From contig OY759216.1 in NCBI GenBank assembly GCA_963662175.1, positions 36,721,087 to 36,785,086 of the forward strand: a DNA stretch of 64,000 bases, in the 5' to 3' direction. A program made the position numbers and the translations under genes. The stretch comes from Aradus depressus. Taxonomy: Eukaryota > Arthropoda > Insecta > Hemiptera > Aradidae. The notes under the pieces are model-generated. The model worked only from the letters and a program-made list of their open reading frames with translations, was not told where the DNA came from and searched no databases. Positions 21,455 to 30,872 of this stretch are shown here, piece after piece (position 1 is the first letter of the stretch; each line of letters starts with the position of its first letter).

Positions 21455-21673
21455 AACGTTAACTACACTACATTACGCATTATTTCTATTCTATAATCAA
21501 TTATGGGGTAATACATTGAGAAGCTTGTAGCGAGTATTAATATTTTTCAAAAGAAACCGCTAAGAATAATAATCAATATTAATCAAAGAACAAGCTGCAG
21601 ACAATTATTTAAAAAACATAATTATGATTTCGCCTCTGCTGTTGATATAGGAAACATTAACGGTTATTAGGAA
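21455..21673 (+). pseudogene. LINE RT fragment of SCR-x-LFK type
   Basis: One frame gives LHYALFLFYNQLWGNTLRS. After a frameshift another gives IFQKKPLRIIININ and SCRQLFKKHNYDF. The order (short YALFxSxLxWGN motif, FQKKxxRII, SCRxLFK) is that of the RT C-terminal segment in CR1- or I-like LINEs, and differs from the jockey NAPW/CPPY type. There is no start codon and a stop sits between the blocks. Confidence 0.6.
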
Positions 21674-22421
21674 AAATAAAGAACATTATTAGTCACAATT
21701 ACGATAGCAGAAAGAAAAATATTTTTGAATAACTAAACATTGCTCCTTTCTTTTTGCAAAAAAGTATAAATCATAAAGACATTTTTTAAATGACCTTCCC
21801 CACTTCTTGATGAGAATAGAAACGATTAAAATATTGAAACTTCAACTAAACAGTTTATACGTTAAAGGAAACCGTCTATTCGAAAACGTAATTTTTTTTT
21901 CATTGTTCAAAAATAATAAAATAACCTTGATATAAAAATCGTGTTTCTTGTCCAAAAACATTAAGTGATACATAATAGTATGTTAATAAAAAAATAGTGA
22001 AAAATGTTCGTTCATTGCACGATCGACCCACCAAAAGAACAATGAAATTGGGTCGAAATTAATTTAAAACTAGCATTGATATTTTCAGGAATTTACATTA
22101 TTCTGTGTAGAAGAAAAGTGAGGGAGCTCCTTGTTTTTCTAGAGCTAACAAGTATATCTGATAGTTCGAAGGGTTTAGTTTAACGTGTCAACATTAGTTG
22201 CCTATTAGGGTTCTTGGAAGGAGCTTTATTTTTATTTATGTATTTCACCTTTGATGAATTACATGTCCGGTACATTTTTCACTGTTTTACATTAATTTTT
22301 CCTATAGGGTCTTCGTTTTTGCCAGCGTACACAGTTATTGGCTTACAGTCCCCCTAAAATGTTAGTGTTTGGCACAGACTTCTCGATGGTGTTTCGAGAA
22401 GACCTCTTGATATAAAATAAA
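21674..22421. other. AT-rich sequence without recognised gene
   Basis: No coding region or known repeat was identified. Confidence 0.4.
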
Positions 22422-22512
22422 TAGAAAAAAATTAAATAAATAATTCAGAATAAGTGCGCTATAGTTTTCAGGCCTAGACCGGAATTATTCTGAAATATTT
22501 ATTTAATTTTTT
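22422..22512. repeat. Imperfect hairpin of about 30-bp arms
   Basis: AAAAAAATTAAATAAATAAT and TCAGAATA are mirrored by TATTCTGA and ATTTATTTAATTTTTTT around a GC-richer loop. Confidence 0.7.
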
Positions 22513-22735
22513 TCTTTTTTTTCAATTTATTTTTTATTATAGTATTATTATTTTCATATTTTGTATATATCAGTAAAAAATAATTGTTTTGTATATAGTT
22601 GATTTTTTTTGTTACTATTCATTTTGTATTACTATTGCCTTTTCTTATCGACATCACATTTACCGGTTCTATTATAATAAAAAATTAAAAACAAAAGAAA
22701 ATTTCATGAGGAACAAGATCATGAAATGAAAGAAG

Positions 22736-22862
22736 AGCAACTTGTTGGGCCCGCTCAGTTGTTGCAAGGGAGGTGTTTCTGGTGGAGTTAGAGTCCCACA
22801 CTAGCTCGGAGCTATGGAGGCTATGAGATTTTCAACGACCCACGTGAAAAAAAAAAAAAATT
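22736..22862 (+). repeat. R4 poly-A tailed repeat
   Basis: Direct-orientation partner of 1765-1902: GGGCCCGCTCAGTTGTTGCA through GACCCACGTG and a run of As. Confidence 0.6.
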
Positions 22863-23448
22863 ATGGATTCCTTTTAATTTTTTCAGAAAAAACTGTTAAG
22901 CGCCTCTTCTAAACTAATCATATTAGCTAGGGAGAACAAGATTTTATTGAAAGGAGAGGCTATAATATTAAAAACCCTTTAAAAATTCAATGAAATGCTG
23001 TTTGACATTCTGTGAATTTTAGTTGAACAATGATAAAAGCGATTGCCTATATTCGGTTTTGAAGGATTTAAATCGTCATTTGAGGGAATGCTGTATGAAG
23101 CCACTGTTTAACTACAGGTTTTTTATTTCTCTAATACTCCCCATTGACATGACAAGCTACATGATTCCATGTGACCCCATATATATACGTATAACAGAAT
23201 TATAAAAAGTAATTGATATGAAACGAAGTTGTATCCATAGGTTGTCATTCAATAAACTTTCCAACAGCACTCCATCATTTGAAGTTTTACTTCATCCAAA
23301 TTAACTTCTCCATTTCGAAAATATTGCTCTATAACTAATTAATTATTTATAATCGCGACCATACAAATGCCATGCAACCAGTGGTGTGCCATTAGCAACT
23401 TCACAATTATTTACATGGAAGAAGATGACAACAGAAAACGACAAAAAA

Positions 23449-23690
23449 AATTCGTCGGTGAACACCGGCACAAATTATTCAAATAGGTTATAACTCTCCT
23501 TCCGAAACCAGTCGATTTTTGGGGCTAAAAATCAATATTTTATTAGCGGTTATATTTATAGGGGTTTCTAAATCCTCATACTAAAACTAAATTTTGTTTC
23601 GATACTTTCATTACAACGGCAGATAAAGAATCGTTGAATCGGAGCCCTCTCCTCTCAGTCCAGGAGCCCAGTGCAAAAAGAGTGACTTAT
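23449..23690 (-). repeat. R3 copy, 3' half
   Basis: Minus-strand R3 from TTCGTCGGTGAACACCGGCA through GAAACCAGTCGATTTT to the AACGGCAGATAA unit start. Confidence 0.6.
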
Positions 23691-24049
23691 TTTATAAAAA
23701 TTTTTATTATAAAATTTTTATTATAACATTTTCAAAATATCCATCCTCGAGATCCAAAAAAATGGCAATCTGAAATCTCATAGCCGAGGGAATACAAAAT
23801 AGCGGCCAATTAAAACCTATAGTTTTTTTTCTTCTTTTAATTGACTTATTTTATGACAAATGAAACTTGGCCTATCTGAAACTAGATAAAATTTGAATTT
23901 AAAAAATCGTAGTCTGAACTCATAAATTCGATGGAATGGTGAATCAGACGTCACTCAAAATCTCACTTTTGAACCCAAAAATTGACTTTTTTTTTTTGCA
24001 TTGCTGGAATTGCTGGAATGAGGCTTTCTGACATTGTATAGCTGAGGAA

Positions 24050-24500
24050 GTATACAATAAGAATTAACCTGGATAAGTTAAATAATAAAATAGTTCCAAT
24101 AGCCTCTCACTTTTATCAGCACCAGTGTTTAGAGAAATCTCTAAGATAATTTTTAAATAGTTACAAAATTGCCAACGAACTGAAGAGGTAGGAAAACCGT
24201 CATTAGGAAGGGACAGGAAACTGGTATAACAAGTGTTGGAAAAGTGCTCTGGGGGATGACGGAAAACCCACATTATAACTGGCGGAAGTAGAAAATGCCA
24301 GGGGTTTTTTATGTGCAGAGTCTGGGGAGGTCATAAATCTTGGAAACTTTTCACAGAGAAAACACGGAGGATCTTTTGTAAAGTGGAGAAAGTTAATACC
24401 TACATACAAAAGGAAATGAGATGGAGCGTAGGAGACGTAATGGCGACTGGCTCTGAGCCAGAGAGACTGAGCAGCAAATTCTAATATTTTTTTGGAAATA
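24050..24500 (-). other. Unassigned segment with overlapping minus-strand frames
   Basis: Two minus frames of 68-69 codons overlap at 24064-24409. Their serine/proline-rich sequences match nothing I know, and a TTCAG / CAGGTTAA pair could be splice sites. It could be an exon, a TE fragment or chance. Confidence 0.2.
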
Positions 24501-24649
24501 TGAGATGTTAATTAAATGCTACAAGAGACTAACCCATTTACTTGTGAATGGATGCACGAGGATGACACAATACTGTCGGAAACCTGTTTTCGTTTATGTT
24601 TTAGCGATTACAAAGCTAATTAATTTGAGAATTTTTTAGAATATTTTTT

Positions 24650-24660
24650 ATTAACGAGAC
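24650..24660. repeat. LINE target-site duplication, left
   Basis: ATTAACGAGAC, repeated at 25852-25862 after the poly-A tail. Confidence 0.85.
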
Positions 24661-25851
24661 TCATTCATTCATATCTAACAAACAGATACTTCGCCGTCCG
24701 TCAGGGCTCTGCTATCTCCTCAATAAGACCCATATTGGCGGGTGTACCGCAGGGTTCTGTCTTAGCTCCTTTATTATATACAATATACACATCTGACATG
24801 CCCACCTCCATTCACACAATGACAGCTACATACGCCGATGACACCGCCATCTTAGCTGCTGCTGACCTTCACATACACTCCTCATTTACACTACAACACC
24901 ATCTCACACAAATTGAAAACTGGTGCAACACATGGAAAATAAAACTAAATACAGAAAAATCACAGCACATCACACTTACACTTCGACGAGAAACATGCCC
25001 CCCCGTTTTCATCTACGACAAGCCCCTCCCTCAAACTAATACTGTACGATACCTAGGACTGACATTGGACCGAAGACTGACATGGAACCCTCACACGCGT
25101 CTCACACGAAACACGCTGAACCGTCGACTCAAAATACTCTACGGACTTCTAAATAGACGATCAAAATTAGACATGACACAAAAACGGAACTGTTACACTT
25201 ACTTACTTAGACCATTATGGACATACGGATCACAGATATACGGCTCAGCAAAAACATCCAACATCAAACGAATTCAGGCGTTTCAGTCAAAAACCCTCAG
25301 ACTGATAACACAGTGCCCCCCATACATAAACAACAGAACACTTCATAACGATCTTATGATACACACAGTACCCGACACAATACAAACTACCTACATACTT
25401 TTCTTTAGAAAACATTACACACATACAAATCCAGAAATACGTACTTTATCTTCACAACACTTACCACAAAACCCCCCACGAAGGTTGAAGAGGAGGTGGA
25501 ACCGCGACTTACTGCCACCTTAATTCCTATTCGTTCTTAATATTTTATTTTTTTACATTATTTTCCTTTACTTTTATCATCTCTCTTACCCATTCCATCA
25601 AAGCTGTCTTTCAATTCCTTTTTAAGTTTTTTATTTATTTTTTTTAATTATTATTTTTTTTTATTTTTTTTTTCCCCTTGTCCTAATAATTAATATAAAT
25701 TTTCGTCCCGAGGACCTACCACCGGGTGGCCTTCCTCTCACATGCCATTCATGCCAACATATCTATACCTACCAACGTAGATGCTGGTTGTTGCACCCTA
25801 GCAACAGTTGCATCTTTATAAATAAAAGACAAAAAAAAAAAAAAAAAAAAA
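24661..25851 (+). mobile_element. 5'-truncated jockey-type LINE
   Basis: 1.19 kb: a reverse transcriptase frame to 25523, a 3' UTR with GATGCTGGTTGTTGCACCC and CAACAGTTGCATCTTTATAA, an AATAAAAGAC signal and a poly-A run, flanked by the 11-bp duplication ATTAACGAGAC. Truncation within the RT domain is the usual outcome of incomplete target-primed reverse transcription. Confidence 0.9.
24663..25523 (+). CDS. Jockey-clade reverse transcriptase, C-terminal part
   Basis: Open from the 5' truncation point to TAA, about 286 codons. In order: SYLTNRYFAVRQGSAIS, ILAGVPQGSVLAPLLYTIYT (RT block 4/5), the catalytic YADD at 24831-24842, WCNTWKIKLNTEKSQ, YLGLTLDRRLTW (thumb side), YGSQIYGSAKTSNIKRIQAF and CPPYINNRTLHNDLM, ending RLKRRWNRDLLPP. 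A full jockey ORF2 also has an endonuclease and the first RT blocks; both are missing, so it cannot be active alone. No methionine start is expected. The absence of stops over about 860 bp makes this the youngest LINE copy in the window. Related dead copies lie at 13894, 32346, 8729 and 6053. Confidence 0.88.
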   Translation: MHSYLTNRYFAVRQGSAISSIRPILAGVPQGSVLAPLLYTIYTSDMPTSIHTMTATYADDTAILAAADLHIHSSFTLQHHLTQIENWCNTWKIKLNTEKSQHITLTLRRETCPPVFIYDKPLPQTNTVRYLGLTLDRRLTWNPHTRLTRNTLNRRLKILYGLLNRRSKLDMTQKRNCYTYLLRPLWTYGSQIYGSAKTSNIKRIQAFQSKTLRLITQCPPYINNRTLHNDLMIHTVPDTIQTTYILFFRKHYTHTNPEIRTLSSQHLPQNPPRRLKRRWNRDLLPP

Positions 25852-25862
25852 ATTAACGAGAC
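25852..25862. repeat. LINE target-site duplication, right
   Basis: ATTAACGAGAC directly after the poly-A tail. Confidence 0.85.
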
Positions 25863-25881
25863 ACTCACTAACAATGTGTAT

Positions 25882-26092
25882 CGGGGGCCATGGTGGCCGT
25901 GCGGGCTAGAGCGTAGGGCTTTAGTCGCATGGTCTCACCATGGTTTGCGGGTTCGAATCCCGTCCGGGAGTGAGTTTTATTTCGTAGATAGAACTCCCTC
26001 CCGGGGCCATGGATGTTTTAAATAATTATATATAACACATTGACATGGCTAATATGCACCGTACATAAAGCCAAAAAAAAGAAAAAAAAAAA
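25882..26092 (+). mobile_element. SINE-B, full length with duplications
   Basis: Head GGGCCATGGTGGCCGTGCGG, B box GGGTTCGAATCCCGTCCGGG, body ending GGCTAATATGCACCGTACAT and AAAGCC plus an A-rich tail. The 12-bp duplication AACAATGTGTAT occurs at 25870-25881 and 26093-26104. It landed beside the LINE tail. Confidence 0.92.
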
Positions 26093-26139
26093 AACAATGT
26101 GTATATTGATTGTTTTTTTTTATAACATATGTTTTTTTT

Positions 26140-26227
26140 AATTACTTGAAAATAAATAGTATCGGCTTAATTAATTAATTAAAAATTAAAAACAATAAGT
26201 AAAATAAATAAAACATGGGGCGCCACA
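26140..26227 (-). repeat. Start of gypsy 3' LTR, truncated
   Basis: Minus strand: a polypurine tract (CTGGAGGGGGAGTCG, 26228-26242) followed by TGTGGCGCCCCATG, the expected PPT/LTR junction. An inverted, diverged copy of the AT-rich part recurs at 28139-28215. Confidence 0.55.
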
Positions 26228-26244
26228 CGACTCCCCCTCCAGCG

Positions 26245-26476
26245 TCAGCGATGGTCGGCCTGGTAGAGATAGGCCGGTTTTATTCTATCGATGGCCACCG
26301 TCACCGCTTTCCCCGCTCGCCTGACGGTGTATGTGTTCCTCCGGCGAAGCAGCACCTCGAAGGGACCGGGCCTGGAGCGGTGCTTTCATGACATCGTGTC
26401 GGACCAATACGTGCGAGCAGTTCTGCAGATCCTTCAGAATGTAGGTCTGACGAAGACCACAGTGGTGACTGGCCAG
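26245..26476 (-). pseudogene. Ty3/gypsy integrase C-terminal fragment
   Basis: Minus strand: YILKDLQNCSHVLVRHD, then after a one-base shift GPFEVLLRRRNTYTVRRAGK, VTVAIDRIKPAYL and a stop at 26245. This is the GPF/Y module at the end of gypsy integrases. The integrase core, RNase H and most of RT are deleted. The polypurine tract follows at once, as expected at the 3' end of pol. Confidence 0.8.
26469..26476. repeat. hAT-type target-site duplication, left
   Basis: CTGGCCAG, repeated at 27829-27836. It fits the nTnnnnAn preference of hAT insertions. Confidence 0.85.
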
Positions 26477-27828
26477 TAGGGTGGAACGAAAAAATCACCT
26501 TTTGATTTTTAATTTGCAATAGCGCGGAAAAGTTGCCTTTTAGTGTAGATAAGATAAATTAAAAATATGAAAAATATTGGAGTACGTCTTGAGGTGCCGC
26601 AAGGACTTTAAAGTTTCATAAAAACACACTTTTTTGGAACTTTTTCAAAGATTTTTGCGTGTCTCGACTATGTGATTTTTAATTTGAATAGCGCAGAAAA
26701 GTTGCCTTTTAGTGTAGATAAGATAAATTAAAAATATGAAAAATATTGGAGTACGTCTTGAGGTGCCGCAAGGACTTTAAAGTTTCATAAAAACACACTT
26801 TTTTGGAACTTTTTCAAAGATTTTTGCGTGTCTCGACTATGTGATTTTTAATTTGAATAGCGCAGAAAAGTTGCCTTTTAGTGTAGATAAGATAAATTAA
26901 AAATATGAAAAATATTGGAGTACGTCTTGAGGTGCCGCAAGGACTTTAAAGTTTCATAAAAACACACTTTTTTGGAACTTTTTCAAAGATTTTTGCGTGT
27001 CTCGACTATGTGATTTTTAATTTGAATAGCGCAGAAAAGTTGCCTTTTAGTGTAGATAAGATAAATTAAAAATATGAAAAATATTGGAGTACGTCTTGAG
27101 GTGCCGCAAGGACTTTAAAGTTTCATAAAAACACACTTTTTTGGAACTTTTTCAAAGATTTTTGCGTGTCTCGACTATGTGATTTTTAATTTGAATAGCG
27201 CAGAAAAGTTGCCTTTTAGTGTAGATAAGATAAATTAAAAATATGAAAAATATTGGAGTACGACTTGAGGTGCCGCAAGGACTTTAAAGTTTCATAAAAA
27301 CACACTTTTTTGGAACTTTTTCAAAGATTTTTGCGTGTCTCGACTATGTGATTTTTAATTTGAATAGCGCGGAAAAGTTGCCTTTTAGTGTAGATAAGAT
27401 AAATTAAAAATATGAAAAATATTGGAGTACGACTTGAGGTGCCGCAAGGACCAGTTTAATGTGGCAATGAAGTAGAAACAAACATTTTGCAGCTGTAACA
27501 TTTGTAATCATTAAGGATACAGAAGTAAGAAATACAAAGTTTGACATTACAAAATATTTTTTTTTAAATTATATTTTGCTTATTCTATTACTATGTATTT
27601 AAAACAATCTTTTGTATATGTACGAGAAATTCATAAAAAATAATTTATCAAAGTTTAAATTTTTTCAATTTTTTTACAAACTTTAAGCTCTTTGCGGCAC
27701 CTCAAGATGTTGTAGTATTGCAACCAAATTTTTTTAAATTCTTTTTGAAGTTAAAAGGCAACTTTTCTCCACTATTACCAAACTAATAACTAAAAAAAAT
27801 TTTAAAAGGCCATTTTCGTTCCGCCCTA
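26477..27828. mobile_element. hAT-type MITE carrying a tandem array
   Basis: 1352 bp with ends TAGGGTGGAACGAAAA and, inverted, TAGGGCGGAACGAAAA (15 of 16 identical), flanked by 8-bp duplications. The subterminal GAAAAGTTGCCTTTTA is also inverted near 27760. No transposase is present. Most of the interior is a 169-bp array. It is inserted in the gypsy remnant between the RT and integrase fragments. Confidence 0.88.
26491..27451. repeat. 169-bp tandem array, about 5.7 copies
   Basis: The marker GCGCRGAAAAGTTGCC starts at 26522, 26691, 26860, 27029, 27198 and 27367, exactly 169 bp apart. Copies are nearly identical; the last two share GTACGACTTG where the others have GTACGTCTTG. A partial inverted copy of the unit (27680-27800) precedes the right end. 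Confidence 0.95.
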
Positions 27829-27837
27829 CTGGCCAGT

Positions 27838-28140
27838 GCTGGTTGATCATCGTCTGGAGTTGTGCGACATATTCGTGAGGTCAATCGTGCTGAAAATTGC
27901 TTGCCCGCCAGGCTATGGGCGAAATCCTGTATATGGGGGATAGGATATCTATCTATCAATCCGCGTTATGGCGTTGAGTCGTTTATAGTCGCCGCAAGGT
28001 CTCCAGTCACCCATTTTCTTAAAAACCATATGCAGTGGGCTCGTCCAGGGGCTGCCCGAGGGTCGGCAGAGGCCTAGCTGCAACTTGTTATCGAACTCCT
28101 GCTTGGCTGCTCCCCCCCCCCTCCCCACCCCCCCCCGCAC
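27838..28140 (-). pseudogene. Ty3/gypsy reverse transcriptase N-terminal fragment
   Basis: Minus strand: LQLGLCRPSGSPWTSPLHMV, then WRPCGDYKRLNAITRIDR and a stop. A 4-bp GATA duplication shifts the frame, and RYPIPHIQDFAHSLAGK follows in the next frame. These are the first RT blocks of gypsy pol. The block with the catalytic YxDD is absent; the sequence jumps toward the integrase end at the hAT insertion site. Confidence 0.85.
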
Positions 28141-28263
28141 GTTTTATTTATTTTAATTATTGTTTCGAATTTTTAATTAATTAAATCGATACCATTTATT
28201 TTCAAATAATTTAAAAATTGAAAACCATAAGTAAAATATATATAACATGTGGGGGGGGGGGGG
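28105..28263. repeat. C-run, inverted LTR-like segment and G-run
   Basis: A C-rich run precedes CGTTTTATTTATTTTAATTA, the inverted version of 26140-26220, which is followed by a direct version (CATAAGTAAAATATATATAA) and 13 Gs at 28251-28263. The segment is locally palindromic. Confidence 0.6.
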
Positions 28264-28436
28264 AAGGGCCAATGTAATAAATCAAGTACAAGAGTACAAT
28301 CTCTTCCTTATTAGTGAAGTCTTTACAACAAAAAGAGTGTTCAGCCATAAATGTTCAAGGATAGCCAACAAATAGCAGCAGTCGGCACCCTCCTTTAAAA
28401 ATATGATCTCATTTAAGCGGGTATTATAATCATTAT

Positions 28437-28562
28437 AGTTAGTTATTGTGACTCATGCTCGGGTTTTTACTGTAGGGCGGCGTGTTCAAGGATTATTCAC
28501 CTTTCAGATAAAAACCTAAGGGCCTGGTCAGGTTTTGAACCCGCAATCTTGAGTTCAGCTTT
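28437..28562 (-). mobile_element. SINE-A with large internal deletion
   Basis: AGTTAGTTATTGTGACTCAT tail end, then directly GGCGGCGTGTTCAAGG, the stem region and AACCCGCAATCTTGAGTTCA of the head. Confidence 0.7.
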
Positions 28563-29042
28563 AAGTATTATACATAATAAATACCAATACAACTATAATA
28601 AGAAAACGTCACTGGCTTCTTTAATAGCCATTATTATCACTTAGATCTGATTAATTTATAGTCGAATTCGAACGAACATTGAGACCTCTTCATTTTACTA
28701 GATACTGCTTACATTTAAGACAATCAAAAATTTCTAAGATGTTTAGAAAACTGGAAAGCATATTTTATTGAAATAGTCTTTTTAGAAGCCAGAATTTGCT
28801 TTATTTACGGGAAAATGGTTTGTCCTCTCGAAAAATTAGTTCTTACCAAAATGTTCCTTATAAAATTTCCAACCGTCAATATGCCCAGTACAACCAATTG
28901 TGGACCTTCACTGGAAAAGGGTGTAGTCCAAAAAGTTACATTATTCAGGAAGATCAATAATCGAATTCTCTGGGATTTCGAATATACACCCTTTTCTATC
29001 AATGACTTCATGTTCTTACCTTCTTAGTTTAATATTTTATTA

Positions 29043-29407
29043 ATGTAAACGTTAGTTAGTTAGCTATACGACGTGCCCAGGGCGGCGCTGATTCGCCAGA
29101 CAGGATCGTACCTGGGACTGGACCTGCCGGGACTGATGACAGAGGGTGGCTACCTGGCTTTTGGTCGGTTCGTCACCTCCTAGCGGAGAATCAAGAAAGC
29201 CTACTAACCCGGTGCCGGGGGCCCCACCGACCACCGACAGGAGTGCGGCGGCTGCCCCCGGCTCCGGGACACAGGCAGAACAGAACCCCAGATAAGATCC
29301 CGAGATCACTCGGCGTAAGGAGCCGGGAGAACATAGGGTGATGTGACCGACCCCCCTAAGGGGTCAGGAGCACCCGAAAAAAAGAAAAAAAAAATGTAAA
29401 CATTAGT
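29043..29407 (+). mobile_element. GC-rich poly-A retroposon with duplications
   Basis: About 337 bp (29057-29393), strongly GC-rich in AT-rich surroundings. It ends GGTCAGGAGCACCCG plus an A-rich tail and is flanked by ATGTAAACGTTAGT and ATGTAAACATTAGT. GACCCCCCTAAGGGGTC near the end can form a hairpin. No A/B boxes and no clear RT motif were found, so it may be a LINE 5'+3' deletion derivative or a non-tRNA SINE. Confidence 0.7.
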
Positions 29408-29749
29408 CAATAAACGATGTGTAGTGAAATTGAAAAAATAAATCCGATTCACCATTAAGTATGTGGTGTCGATCTAATTCTAAACACAGCCAGTTGTTAA
29501 TAGAAAATGAGAGGTTATGAAACCTCCCCATTCGTAGACTTTCAGCCCAAGGTTTACATCCTTTTCGCACAAAAATCTCAGTTTCAATTTTTTAGGACCT
29601 ACACACTTTTCCATTGAAGGTCCACAATTTTATAGCTCTACAAAGAATGTTAAATATATTCCCATAGAAAATATTTCAAACTAATATTTGATATGTAACG
29701 CACAGCAACGAATTATATATTTTTTTAATTAAAAATTGTTTTTATTAAG

Positions 29750-30283
29750 ATGTGGCCATTATAGGACTTTCTTATACCAACCACATTTGTACAAATCACT
29801 CTTCCTTCTCCCAAATTCATGTCATACTGGCATTACTGGGTATGATAAAGTCACTCGCAGAATTATCCTGTACACCCCTATGCCAATATGAATTGAATTT
29901 GAGTTGGGGGATGAGGAAGGAGATATTTACAAAAGGTTAGGTTAGGTTTTATGACTCATGCCCGGGCGTTAACTACGAAGTCATATCGCCTACTACCAGA
30001 GCGCTCTTTCGTCACTCTGGTGGACATGAGCCCGACTCTACTGTGGGAGTCCTAAATTTTGCCTACCCTAAATTTTTATTCATCTAGGGTAGGGGTACCT
30101 GACATCGTACAGGCTCGGGACCATCGCTTAACGTCCCATCCCAGATAAAATAAACTAAGGGCCTCGGTCGGGTTACAAACCCACGACCTTGAGCTCAGAA
30201 GTCAAGCACGCATACCACTGAGCTACCGGCGCCCCCTATTTACAAAAGTGTTTGGTATAAGAGAGTCCTGTACTGGCAATATC
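29750..30283. repeat. R6 foldback MITE with SINE insertion
   Basis: Left end ATGTGGCCATTATAGGACTT then TCTTATACCAACCAC; right end GTTTGGTATAAGAGAGTCCT. The SINE at 29936-30236 sits inside with its own duplications. Confidence 0.75.
29936..30236 (-). mobile_element. SINE-A1 with 12-bp duplications
   Basis: Flanked by TATTTACAAAAG at 29924-29935 and 30237-30248. It begins with GTTAGGTTAGGTTTTATGAC (reversed tail, two TTAGG units) and ends in GAGCTACCGGCGCCC. A deletion removed one arm of the conserved stem. Confidence 0.93.
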
Positions 30284-30780
30284 TTTTTATTTTAATCTCG
30301 ATATTATAGCCATATCATCCGTAAAATCCGTTTATGGTTGTTGTAACTTATTTTGTTAATGGAATAGGATATTAATTATAGGGTAATGCCAGAACAAGAG
30401 AGGATTCTGAATCCCAGAAGTTTGGACAGCGTAGAGAGTTGTGCAACTGAGCGTTGTTCAACAAACAACTAATCTGTGTGAATATAATACGAACTTAGTC
30501 AATAGGATTTTTGAAAGTTAATGTAAATTATATATTTTCAATACATTTGAAGAGTTTTGAAAAAATTTTATTTTAAAATTAACGTCAAATTCACTCGTAT
30601 GCCCTAAGTATAGAGACTGTGTTCCCTCAACGGAGACTTATCATTAGAATTATCATAATCGTAATGAAATTAAAGCAAATTATCTACTGTATTCATTAAT
30701 ATTATTATTGTTGTACTCATATTTTCAAGTATTTATTTGATCATTTCATTTTATTTTTCAGTATATTATTATTTATATAT

Positions 30781-30835
30781 TATGTCGACGTAGTTAAGGC
30801 CCGGGCAAGAGTACAATAAATAACTAATTATTGGT
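30781..30835 (+). mobile_element. SINE-A 3' end fragment
   Basis: GACGTAGTTAAGGCCCGGGC followed by an AATAACTAA tail. Confidence 0.55.
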
Positions 30836-30872
30836 AGTTTTTTTTATTTAAAATTATAGAAAAAAAAAATAT

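Noticed and set aside
26491..27451. CRISPR-like array
   Set aside because: Units are 169 bp and contiguous without spacers, in eukaryotic DNA.
29064..29309. 81-codon minus ORF
   Set aside because: It is antisense to a poly-A retroposon and open mainly because the segment is GC-rich.
29936..29955. Telomeric DNA (TTAGG)n
   Set aside because: Only two or three units occur, always at the SINE-A tail, flanked by ordinary target duplications.
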